From Bacillota bacterium (GTDB lineage Bacteria; Bacillota; Clostridia; Acetivibrionales; DSM-1351), in the NCBI GenBank assembly GCA_023431385.1, contig JAEYWA010000038.1, positions 1 through 31,216 of the forward strand: a stretch of 31,216 nucleotides of DNA, in the 5' to 3' direction. A program made the position numbers and the translations under genes. The notes beneath the pieces are model-generated. The model saw nothing but the letters and a program-made list of their open reading frames with translations. It ran no database searches and was not told the DNA's origin. Positions 14,249 to 20,959 of this stretch are shown here, one piece after another (position 1 is the first letter of the stretch; each line of letters begins with the position of its first letter).

Positions 14249-17026
14249 ATGGGAAAATACACCTTGGATATAAAAAAGTATTCTGCCCTTGCCAGAGCTG
14301 TATCTGCCGAAAGTGCAGTACTACTGAAGAATGATAATAATTCGTTGCCTATTAAAGGGGGCGAAAGGGTCGCAGTTTTCGGCAGAATTCAATTTAACTA
14401 TTACAAAAGCGGTACCGGCTCGGGTGGAATGGTCAATACACAATATGCAACAGGGATTCTTGAGGCCTTGAAGAACTGTAGCGACATCACTATCGACAAG
14501 GAATTACTTGATACATATGAAAAATGGACTATAGATAATCCATTTGATCTTGGAAAGGGCTGGGGGCAGGAACCCTGGTCACAACAGGAAATGCCCTTAA
14601 GCGAAGAAATCGTAGAAGCGGCCGCCCGGCGAGCTGATATTGCAGTTGTCATAATTGGGCGCACTGCCGGAGAGGATCAGGATAACAAGGCTGACAAAGG
14701 TAGCTATCTGCTGAGTGACCTTGAGGAGGAAATGCTCCAGAAGGTTTGCAGCCGTTTTAAAAGGACAGCGGTGGTTCTCAACGTAGGCAATATTATAGAT
14801 ATGAAGTGGGTTGACAAATACAATCCACAGGCTGTGCTGTACCTTTGGCAGGGCGGGATGGAAGGCGGAAACGGAGCTGTTGATGTCCTCACAGGTAAGG
14901 TTAACCCCAGTGGAAAGCTGACTGATACAATTGCATGGGATATCTCAGATTACCCTTCAACTGCTGATTTTGGCGGCGAGAGTGAAGTATTCTACACAGA
15001 GGATATATTTGTGGGTTACAGGTACTTTGAAACAGCTGCGAAGGAAAAAGTGTTCTATCCCTTCGGCTTTGGCTTGTCCTATACTCAATTTACTTCACAA
15101 TCCTCTGACCTAAAAAGCGATACAGATAAAGTAGACTTATCAGTAACTGTTACTAATACAGGGAAGAGTTCGGGCAGGCAAGTTATTCAGGTATATGTTT
15201 CGGCTCCCCAAGGAAATCTGGGCAAACCTTCAAGGTGCCTGGTAGAATTTAAGAAGACCAAACTGCTACAGCCCGGTGAGACAGAAGTACTTAAGTTCAC
15301 AATTCTGAAGAAGGAGATGGCTTCTTATGATGACAGCGGCTGCACAGGCCACAAGTCCTGTTTTGTTCTCGAACCAGGTCAGTACCATATTTACGCAGGA
15401 AGTGATGTAAGGAGTGCAGAACTTGCAGGAAGCTTCGAAATTATAGAAACTGTTGTAACAGAGCAGCTTCAGGAAGCAGTCGCCCCGGTGAAGCCATTCA
15501 CACGTTTAAAAGCTAAAAAAACAATAAGTGAGGCAACTTATGATGAAATAGTACTTATAAAGGAAGCTGTACCTCTACGGACAATAGACCTGCCGGCGCG
15601 AATTAAAGCAAACCGCCCTACCAGCATACCATATAAAGGTGATATGGGAATACTTTTGGATGAGGTGTACGATGGCAGGGCTTCTCTGGAGGATTTTCTG
15701 AGTCAGCTTTCAGATGAAGATATGGCCTGTATTGTACGCGGAGAAGGTATGTGTTCGCCCAAAGTAACACCGGGCACAGCTTCTGCTTTTGGGGGAGTTA
15801 CTCCCAGCCTGCAGAAATATGGTATTCCGGTGGGGTGCTGCGCGGATGGACCCTCAGGTATACGAATGGACTGTGGAACCCACGCCTTCAGTTTGCCTAA
15901 CGGGACTGCCATTGCAGCGACCTTTAACCCGGAGCTTATTGAAGATTTATTTGAAATGTTAGGGCTTGAGCTTAGAGTTAATAATATCGATACCCTGTTG
16001 GGACCAGGTATGAACATACATCGGAATCCTCTAAACGGAAGGAATTTTGAATACTTTTCTGAGGATCCATATTTGACGGGGAAGATGGCTGCGGCGCAGC
16101 TGCGCGGCTTTCACCGGTGCGGTACTACCGGAACCATCAAGCACTTCTCTGCAAATAACCAGGAGTACAGACGCCTTTATATTGACTCCGTAGTATCAGA
16201 AAGAGCACTGAGGGAAATATATCTTAAAGGGTTTGAAATTGCAGTTAAAGAAGGAAGTGCGTTCCTGGTAATGTCAACCTATGGCGCATTAAACGGCCTG
16301 TGGACCGCAGGAAACTACGACCTTTTAACTACTGTGCTTCGTGAAGAATGGGGCTTTAACGGAATGGTCATGACCGATTGGTGGGCCAAAATCAACGATG
16401 AGGGTGAGGATGGACGCCACAATAACACATCGGCCATGATTCGTGGACAGAATGATGTATATATGGTGGTTGACGATTCTGAAACCAACAGTGCTGATGA
16501 TAATACCCTTGAGGGATTAAAAAATGGAACTATTACAAGGGGAGAACTTCAAAGAGCTGCTGGAAACATATGCAGTGTACTTATGAGGTTGCCTGTTATG
16601 GATAGATATCTTGGAAGATGTTCAGAAGAAGTGCTTGAGGTTATAAGCAATACTGAAACCGAAGATGAAGCCAATTTGGATATTAGCTTCATCTTCGTTG
16701 AGGAGGAGGCGACAATTGATGTGTCAGGAACAAAAACAGACAGGGGTTCGGATGCTGTTTTCGGTCTTGACTTTATAAAGGAAGGGCATTACATGCTGAG
16801 CATTAATGTAAGAGCTATTACTCATGAACTTGCACAAATGCCTTTATCGGTATTTATAAATCAACATCTTGTAAACGTTTTAAATATTAATGGAACTCAC
16901 GGGAAATGGTCGGTGTATACAGTGGATTTAGGTCTTATCAAGCCTAAGAAAGCCAACTTGAGGCTATTCTTTGGACAGAGCGGTATGGAATTAGGTGAGC
17001 TAAAGGTAACCCTAAGACAACCCTAA
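14249..17026 (+). CDS. GH3 beta-glucosidase with reversed domain order
   Basis: A 925-residue glycoside hydrolase family 3 enzyme. The usual C-terminal alpha/beta sandwich comes first (about 20-270: LLKNDNNSLPI, GRTAGEDQD, LYLWQGGMEGG, PSGKLTDT, YPFGFGLSYTQF), then an Fn3-like domain (about 290-390), then the TIM-barrel-like domain (about 480-760), which holds the nucleophile Asp710 in VMTDWWA and the substrate loop KHFSANNQE. This order is known from Ruminococcus albus and Butyrivibrio GH3 enzymes. A further beta domain (about 815-925) follows. There is no signal peptide, so it probably hydrolyses imported cellodextrins or other beta-glucosides in the cytoplasm. The ATG at 14249 has AGAGAGG upstream. 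Confidence 0.92.
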   Translation: MGKYTLDIKKYSALARAVSAESAVLLKNDNNSLPIKGGERVAVFGRIQFNYYKSGTGSGGMVNTQYATGILEALKNCSDITIDKELLDTYEKWTIDNPFDLGKGWGQEPWSQQEMPLSEEIVEAAARRADIAVVIIGRTAGEDQDNKADKGSYLLSDLEEEMLQKVCSRFKRTAVVLNVGNIIDMKWVDKYNPQAVLYLWQGGMEGGNGAVDVLTGKVNPSGKLTDTIAWDISDYPSTADFGGESEVFYTEDIFVGYRYFETAAKEKVFYPFGFGLSYTQFTSQSSDLKSDTDKVDLSVTVTNTGKSSGRQVIQVYVSAPQGNLGKPSRCLVEFKKTKLLQPGETEVLKFTILKKEMASYDDSGCTGHKSCFVLEPGQYHIYAGSDVRSAELAGSFEIIETVVTEQLQEAVAPVKPFTRLKAKKTISEATYDEIVLIKEAVPLRTIDLPARIKANRPTSIPYKGDMGILLDEVYDGRASLEDFLSQLSDEDMACIVRGEGMCSPKVTPGTASAFGGVTPSLQKYGIPVGCCADGPSGIRMDCGTHAFSLPNGTAIAATFNPELIEDLFEMLGLELRVNNIDTLLGPGMNIHRNPLNGRNFEYFSEDPYLTGKMAAAQLRGFHRCGTTGTIKHFSANNQEYRRLYIDSVVSERALREIYLKGFEIAVKEGSAFLVMSTYGALNGLWTAGNYDLLTTVLREEWGFNGMVMTDWWAKINDEGEDGRHNNTSAMIRGQNDVYMVVDDSETNSADDNTLEGLKNGTITRGELQRAAGNICSVLMRLPVMDRYLGRCSEEVLEVISNTETEDEANLDISFIFVEEEATIDVSGTKTDRGSDAVFGLDFIKEGHYMLSINVRAITHELAQMPLSVFINQHLVNVLNINGTHGKWSVYTVDLGLIKPKKANLRLFFGQSGMELGELKVTLRQP

Positions 17027-17060
17027 GACAATTCTAAGCAACCCTAAGAAAACCCTGAGA
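17009..17060 (+). repeat. CCCTAAGACA tandem repeat across the GH3 stop codon
   Basis: Five units of 10-11 bases (two exact ACCCTAAGACA copies at 17009-17019 and 17020-17030, then ATTCTAAGCA, ACCCTAAGAA, AACCCTGAGA). The GH3 stop codon is inside the second unit, so the last residues RQP are encoded by repeat DNA. Confidence 0.75.
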
Positions 17061-17125
17061 TACAGGGGAAAACTCTGAAATTAATAATGCTTAGGTACTC
17101 ATATAACTCGCATACAAATGATGTT

Positions 17126-17165
17126 AAAGGCTGTTGACGTGTTAATAATTCAACAGCCTTTATTT
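17126..17165 (+). terminator. Terminator of the GH3 gene
   Basis: A perfect 12-bp stem (AAAGGCTGTTGA 17126-17137, TCAACAGCCTTT 17150-17161) runs into a T-rich tail. It is the only strong terminator between the GH3 gene and the ABC operon. Confidence 0.88.
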
Positions 17166-17225
17166 ATGTCCTTTTATGTATAAAAATAGAAACTATAGCA
17201 AAACTTGCACTAAATATGGCAACAA

Positions 17226-17254
17226 TTGAAATGCATGAGAAGTGTAATTGTAAT
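17226..17254 (+). promoter_or_regulatory. Probable promoter of the ABC exporter operon
   Basis: TTGAAA (17226-17231), a 17-base spacer and TGTAAT (17249-17254) lie 47 bases before the ATG of the ATPase gene. The site sits between the GH3 terminator and the operon. Confidence 0.5.
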
Positions 17255-17301
17255 ATAATTACCATAAATTATAAAAGTAATCTGGGATTTGAGGGACGAA
17301 T

Positions 17302-18309
17302 ATGGAAATAATAAAAGTGAATCATCTATCCAAAAGCTTTTCATATTATAAAAAAGATGTAGGTCTTAAAAATTCAATAAAAAACCTGTTTCTTAGAGAA
17401 AGGCTTGTAAAAGAGGCTGTGCAGGACATATCCTTCAGCATCGACGAAGGGGAGATAGTTGGGTTCTTAGGACCTAACGGGGCAGGAAAAACAACGACTC
17501 TTAAAATGCTGTCCGGCATTCTTTATCCTACCGGTGGAAAAACATCGGTAATGGGTTTTACTCCCTGGGAGAGAAAAAAGGATTTCAAATTAAATTTCTC
17601 AATCGTAATGGGTCAGAAAAGCCAGTTGTGGTGGGATTTACCTGCTAATGAGTCACTGCTGTTAAATAAATATATATATGAAATAAGCGACCAACAATAT
17701 AATCAAACCCTTGGTGAACTATCGGAGCTATTGGATGTCAAGGATCATCTAAAAATTCAGGTAAGAAGGCTATCACTTGGGGAGAGAATGAAAATGGAAC
17801 TGATAGCGGCATTGATTCACAAACCCAAAGTCATATTTCTTGACGAGCCTACCATAGGGTTGGATATTATCTCTCAGAAAAAGATAAGAGAATTTTTAAA
17901 ATACTACAACCAGAAAGAAAAAACAACCATACTACTGACAAGTCACTATATGAACGATATCGAAGATATGTGCAGCCGTTCGATTATTATTAATCGGGGC
18001 AGGCTGGTCTATGATGGAGAATTATCAAAGGTAAATGAGCTTTTTAATCAGAAAAAAATAATAAAGCTCCAGTTGCATAGTGAGGTTAGAGAAAGTTATC
18101 TAAGAGACCTTGGAGAACTGAAAGAATTCACAGGCTCAGCAGCAACACTGGAGGTTGATAAAGCAGAATTAAAGGGCAGGCTTAAGACTATTCTGGACAG
18201 TGATTTAATATTGGATTATACAGTTGAAGATGTTCCTTTGGAGGAAGGCATTTCGTTAATATACCAAAAGGGGGGAGTAAACAATGGGCTTGCTGAAAAA
18301 GTACATTAA
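17302..18309 (+). CDS. ABC exporter ATP-binding protein (ABC-2 / COG4586-like)
   Basis: A 335-residue nucleotide-binding subunit. Walker A is GPNGAGKT (57-64), the signature is LSLGE (157-161, a variant of LSGGQ), Walker B is VIFLDE (177-182) and the switch His is His215 (LLTSHYM). The N-terminal extension before the core and the about 110-residue tail after it match the group that pairs with two ABC2_membrane_6-type permeases. The complex exports an unknown substrate using ATP; related systems have been linked to toxic-compound efflux. The gene overlaps the next one by 26 bases, so translation is probably coupled. A GAGGG precedes the ATG. Confidence 0.9.
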   Translation: MEIIKVNHLSKSFSYYKKDVGLKNSIKNLFLRERLVKEAVQDISFSIDEGEIVGFLGPNGAGKTTTLKMLSGILYPTGGKTSVMGFTPWERKKDFKLNFSIVMGQKSQLWWDLPANESLLLNKYIYEISDQQYNQTLGELSELLDVKDHLKIQVRRLSLGERMKMELIAALIHKPKVIFLDEPTIGLDIISQKKIREFLKYYNQKEKTTILLTSHYMNDIEDMCSRSIIINRGRLVYDGELSKVNELFNQKKIIKLQLHSEVRESYLRDLGELKEFTGSAATLEVDKAELKGRLKTILDSDLILDYTVEDVPLEEGISLIYQKGGVNNGLAEKVH

Positions 18310-19093
18310 AGCTTTCCTGATGGGACTGCAAAGTGCAATGGAATACAGAGCCGACTTTTTCTTGAGTATTTTCAGCGGGACATTTATAATTCTGATACAG
18401 TGCTTTTTTTGGACAGCGGTCTTTGCCAGCTCAAGTAGTACCATTGTTTATGGTTACACCTTTCCACAAATGATTTCTTACTCAATTATGGCAGGATTGG
18501 TGGCAAAAATGACCTCCACAGGTTTTGAGTGGGAAATTGCTGAAGATATAAAGAGCGGAGGGCTTAGCAAGTTTATTGTTCAGCCGGTAAGTTATTTTTA
18601 TTACAGGGTTTGCTGCTTCTTTGGGAGAAAAGTTCTGCAGTTCGGAATACTTGCAATCCTTTCGGTGGCAGCGTTGGTATTTTGTGTTCAGTTTCTCAGT
18701 CTCGAAATAAATTTGATAAATATAATTCTCTTTGTTCCCTTTGTTGTGTTATCGATGGTTCTTAACTTCCTTATATATTATTGCATAAGCTCACTTGCCT
18801 TCATAATGACTGAAATATGGGGTGTTTTTGCTGCAGCAGGTCAGGGGATTTTAATGCTGAGCGGAGGAATATTTCCTCTGGATATTTTTAGCGGAGGGGT
18901 ACTAAGGGTGTTAAACCTTCTGCCGTTCAAATATCTTGTATATTTCCCCGCCAATATACTAAACGGGCATTTGAAGCCTGAAGAAATTCTAAATGGTGCT
19001 TTAATACAGACTGTATGGATAATTTTGTTCTTAGTATTATCAAGGATATGTTGGATTTCAGGTATGAAAAAATATGTTGCCGTTGGAGGGTAA
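18284..19093 (+). CDS. ABC-2 type permease subunit 1 (COG4587-like)
   Basis: A 269-residue integral membrane protein with about six hydrophobic segments and an early MEYRADFF motif, seen in both permeases of this operon and typical of the PF06182 (ABC2_membrane_6) family. The ATG at 18284 has GGGGGAG 8 bases upstream and lies inside the end of the ATPase gene. With the next gene it would form a heterodimeric channel energised by the ATPase. The substrate is not deducible. Confidence 0.87.
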   Translation: MGLLKKYIKAFLMGLQSAMEYRADFFLSIFSGTFIILIQCFFWTAVFASSSSTIVYGYTFPQMISYSIMAGLVAKMTSTGFEWEIAEDIKSGGLSKFIVQPVSYFYYRVCCFFGRKVLQFGILAILSVAALVFCVQFLSLEINLINIILFVPFVVLSMVLNFLIYYCISSLAFIMTEIWGVFAAAGQGILMLSGGIFPLDIFSGGVLRVLNLLPFKYLVYFPANILNGHLKPEEILNGALIQTVWIILFLVLSRICWISGMKKYVAVGG

Positions 19094-19114
19094 CCGATTA
19101 AAGGGGTGAATGGA

Positions 19115-19927
19115 ATGTCATACTGGCTGAAGCCTATAAAAAAACACTTTAGGATTTATTTATTACTTATGAAAAATAGTTTGATGGGGTATATGGAATA
19201 CAGGGCAAACCTGTTTGCGGCACTTACAATGGAAATGGTATACTTGTTGTCAAAACTTCTGTATCTTGTAGCCGTTTATCAGACAGGGATTACCATTAAT
19301 GGGATATCCCCGGATGAAATCATGCTATTTACAGGAACATATATTATTATGACAGCAGTTTATACAGGACTTTTTATGGATAATTTCTATCAACTGCCTG
19401 AACATATCCGTAACGGAACCCTCGACATATATATTACAAAACCTATTTCTCTTCAGTTTATTTCAACTATGCGCCATGTCAACTTCGTTCTTCCGGTGCC
19501 CAATATTATTACAGGTATTGTGTTGGTTGTGACAGCCTGCGGAAGGCTCGAGATAGTAATAAATTTTTCAAATGTGACAGGATACCTGCTTGCATTGCTC
19601 AGTTCAACGGCCATAGCATATTCAATATTCCTTTTTCCTCAGATATTGTCCTTTTGGACTGTCAAGTCGGGTGCCATAACAGAAATAGCCGATAGATGCT
19701 GGGATTTCAATAATATGCCTATGACTATATACAAAAAATGGATGCAGAGAATAGGTGTTTTCATAATTCCGGTATTCTATATTACAAATCTGCCATCCAT
19801 GTACATACTTGAAAAACTGGAAGCCACATATGCCGTCTGGATGTTTATAGCTCCAATAATTTTTTTGCTGCTGGTACGGATGTTCTGGAGCTTCGCTGTT
19901 AAAAACTATACAAGTGCCAGCAGTTAA
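19115..19927 (+). CDS. ABC-2 type permease subunit 2 (COG3694-like)
   Basis: A 270-residue membrane protein with about six spanning segments and the MEYRANLFAAL motif near residue 27, matching the first permease in layout but not close in sequence. AAAGGGG precedes the ATG at 19115; a GTG at 19106 in frame overlaps that ribosome binding site and is a poorer start. It begins 21 bases after its partner ends and completes the operon. No terminator is visible before the next promoter, so exporter transcripts may run into the leader region downstream. Confidence 0.87.
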   Translation: MSYWLKPIKKHFRIYLLLMKNSLMGYMEYRANLFAALTMEMVYLLSKLLYLVAVYQTGITINGISPDEIMLFTGTYIIMTAVYTGLFMDNFYQLPEHIRNGTLDIYITKPISLQFISTMRHVNFVLPVPNIITGIVLVVTACGRLEIVINFSNVTGYLLALLSSTAIAYSIFLFPQILSFWTVKSGAITEIADRCWDFNNMPMTIYKKWMQRIGVFIIPVFYITNLPSMYILEKLEATYAVWMFIAPIIFLLLVRMFWSFAVKNYTSASS

Positions 19928-19972
19928 AATTATCTGCTGATTGATAAACTTTGGTTATAACTGTTTAATGAC

Positions 19973-20001
19973 TTGAGATAGCATGTCCTCAAGCTTATAA
20001 T
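19973..20001 (+). promoter_or_regulatory. Strong sigma-A-type promoter of leader unit 1
   Basis: TTGAGA (19973-19978), exactly 17 bases, and a perfect TATAAT (19996-20001). The predicted start near 20008 is followed at once by a 14-base perfect palindrome (20011-20024, ACACAATATTGTGT), a possible operator or 5' hairpin. Confidence 0.75.
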
Positions 20002-20071
20002 TAATAATGTACACAATATTGTGTGCCACGGTGACCGGAACCCGAATCCTATCAGAAAGGAGTGGTTTAAG

Positions 20072-20104
20072 TTGAAGAATATAATGGAGGTGGCTGTCAT
20101 CTGA
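20072..20104 (+). CDS. Putative leader peptide 1 (10 residues)
   Basis: A TTG at 20072 with AAAGGAG 9 bases upstream opens a frame encoding MKNIMEVAVI and then TGA. Its last codons lie inside the 5' arm of a 10-bp hairpin, and a terminator follows 23 bases after the stop. Length, ribosome binding site and placement are what an attenuator leader has; no run of one amino acid points to an effector. An internal GGAGGTGG could act as a pausing or second initiation site. Translation is inferred only. Confidence 0.4.
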   Translation: MKNIMEVAVI

Positions 20105-20154
20105 CAGCCACGGGGTGTGTTAATCCGAAAGGGTTGACCGCCCTTTTATTTTTG
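20090..20154 (+). terminator. Hairpin plus terminator ending leader unit 1
   Basis: A perfect 10-bp stem (GTGGCTGTCA 20090-20099 with TGACAGCCAC 20102-20111) overlaps the leader stop codon. Then AAAGGG/CCCTTT (20128-20133, 20141-20146) is followed by TTTTATTTTT, a normal terminator. AACCC upstream (about 20039-20043) could pair with GGGTT at 20131-20135 and compete with the terminator. So the unit makes a transcript of roughly 145 bases unless terminated differently. Confidence 0.65.
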
Positions 20155-20201
20155 GTTAATAAAAATTAATATGCACAAATTAGTTATATCGATTCTTTCT
20201 C

Positions 20202-20231
20202 TTGACGGTCAGTATACTAAGATAATACAAT
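20202..20231 (+). promoter_or_regulatory. Promoter of leader unit 2
   Basis: TTGACG (20202-20207), 18 bases, TACAAT (20226-20231). The predicted transcript would begin with a 7-bp hairpin (TTTAACC 20241-20247, loop ATTA, GGTTAAA 20252-20258). Confidence 0.65.
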
Positions 20232-20286
20232 AAATATAGGTTTAACCATTAGGTTAAAAAATATTAGTTGGAAGGAGTGTAGAAAA

Positions 20287-20340
20287 ATGATTATCACAAT
20301 AGGAACTAAAGTATCCCATATAGAGGTGGCCTTCAAATAA
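20287..20340 (+). CDS. Putative leader peptide 2 (17 residues)
   Basis: ATG at 20287 with GGAAGGAG 9-10 bases upstream encodes MIITIGTKVSHIEVAFK and then TAA. The end shares E-V-A and the DNA string GAGGTGGC with leader 1, at the same place relative to the stop. The stop lies 10 bases before the first helix of the structured RNA, so a ribosome on this frame would physically affect its folding. That is the geometry of translation-dependent attenuation, but the effector is not visible. Confidence 0.45.
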   Translation: MIITIGTKVSHIEVAFK

Positions 20341-20350
20341 CTGAATATTT

Positions 20351-20427
20351 GTAAAAGATATAGCTTCAGGTAACCGGAGAGGTTTGGGCCGGCTTGTTAA
20401 GAGTATCTTTTATGTGAACAACCTGAA
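20351..20427 (+). ncRNA. Structured RNA with interleaved helices (potential pseudoknot)
   Basis: Helix A pairs GTAAAAGATA (20351-20360) with TATCTTTTAT (20404-20413), 10 bp with one wobble. Helix B pairs TTCAGGT (20365-20371) with ACCTGAA (20421-20427), 7 bp. The order A-B-A'-B' means the helices either form an H-type pseudoknot or exclude each other. The 32 bases between B and A' can hold their own hairpin (AACC/GGTT at 20372-20384) or a CCGG pairing. I do not recognise it as a known riboswitch class. Confidence 0.5.
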
Positions 20428-20460
20428 ATAACCCTATAGCCAGTAATTTTATTAAAGAAC

Positions 20461-20489
20461 AGTACGGTAACGGTTATCGTGCTTTTTTT
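20461..20489 (+). terminator. First of two tandem terminators before the CD3324-like gene
   Basis: A 10-bp stem (AGTACGGTAA 20461-20470, loop CGG, TTATCGTGCT 20474-20483) with G-T wobbles, followed by seven T. It lies 34 bases after the pseudoknot region. Confidence 0.85.
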
Positions 20490-20493
20490 GTGT

Positions 20494-20525
20494 CCACAGA
20501 GGTTGTTATCTGTGGCTTTTTATTT
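20494..20525 (+). terminator. Second tandem terminator
   Basis: A 7-bp stem CCACAGA (20494-20500) with TCTGTGG (20509-20515), then CTTTTTATTT. It lies directly behind the first terminator, so read-through into the next gene should be low under basal conditions. Confidence 0.8.
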
Positions 20526-20586
20526 ATTAATTAGTAATTATTAGCGTGTTTTAACCTGTATCGGAGTATTAAGGAGTGTGGTTTTT

Positions 20587-20862
20587 CTGTTAAAATATAA
20601 AAATGCTAAAAGAGTTCTTCCGGAATACCTGTTAAGAGAGCTTCAGCAGTATGTAAAAGGGGAAATGATATATGTTCCGGGTGATGACGTACCTAGAGCA
20701 GGGTGGGGAGAAGCCAATGGAACCAGGGAAAAATATTTGGTCAGAAATAATGAGATAATTATGCTCTATAAAAGTGGTGTAAGTAAGGAAACCATAGCTG
20801 ACAGATATCATCTTTCAGAATACAGTATAAAGAAAATAATTCATAGCAAGAAACTCCAGTAG
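20587..20862 (+). CDS. CD3324-family small HTH protein (probable CTG start)
   Basis: A 91-residue protein beginning MLKYKNAKRVLPEYLLRELQ and containing GEMIYVP, WGEANGTREKYLVRN and a C-terminal helix-turn-helix (LYKSGVSKETIADRYHLSEYSIKKIIHSK). This matches the clostridial CD3324 family, related to Mor-type activators; its role is unknown and presumably DNA binding. AAGGAG (20571-20576) is 10 bases before a CTG at 20587. The only other candidate, GTG at 20578, is 1 base from the ribosome binding site. Family members start at the KYKNAK region, which supports CTG. It sits behind two terminators and a leader RNA, suggesting conditional read-through expression, or a promoter of its own not seen. 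Confidence 0.8.
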   Translation: MLKYKNAKRVLPEYLLRELQQYVKGEMIYVPGDDVPRAGWGEANGTREKYLVRNNEIIMLYKSGVSKETIADRYHLSEYSIKKIIHSKKLQ

Positions 20863-20886
20863 AGAACTCCCATAAGACCATTAGCA

Positions 20887-20933
20887 AAAAAATTCATTTC
20901 GCATCTGAATTGAGCGAGATGAATTTTTTATTT
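20887..20933. terminator. Bidirectional terminator between convergent genes
   Basis: A 16-bp stem with one wobble (arms 20887-20902 and 20914-20929), A-run on the left and T-run on the right. It serves the CD3324-like gene on the plus strand and the AraC gene on the minus strand. Confidence 0.88.
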
Positions 20934-20959
20934 TCATCCAAATCCAAAGAATAACCTTG

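Noticed and set aside
19973..20160. Known riboswitch (SAM, cobalamin, c-di-GMP, THF, ZTP)
   Set aside because: I compared remembered consensus cores by eye and none fit; an Rfam scan is needed to be sure.
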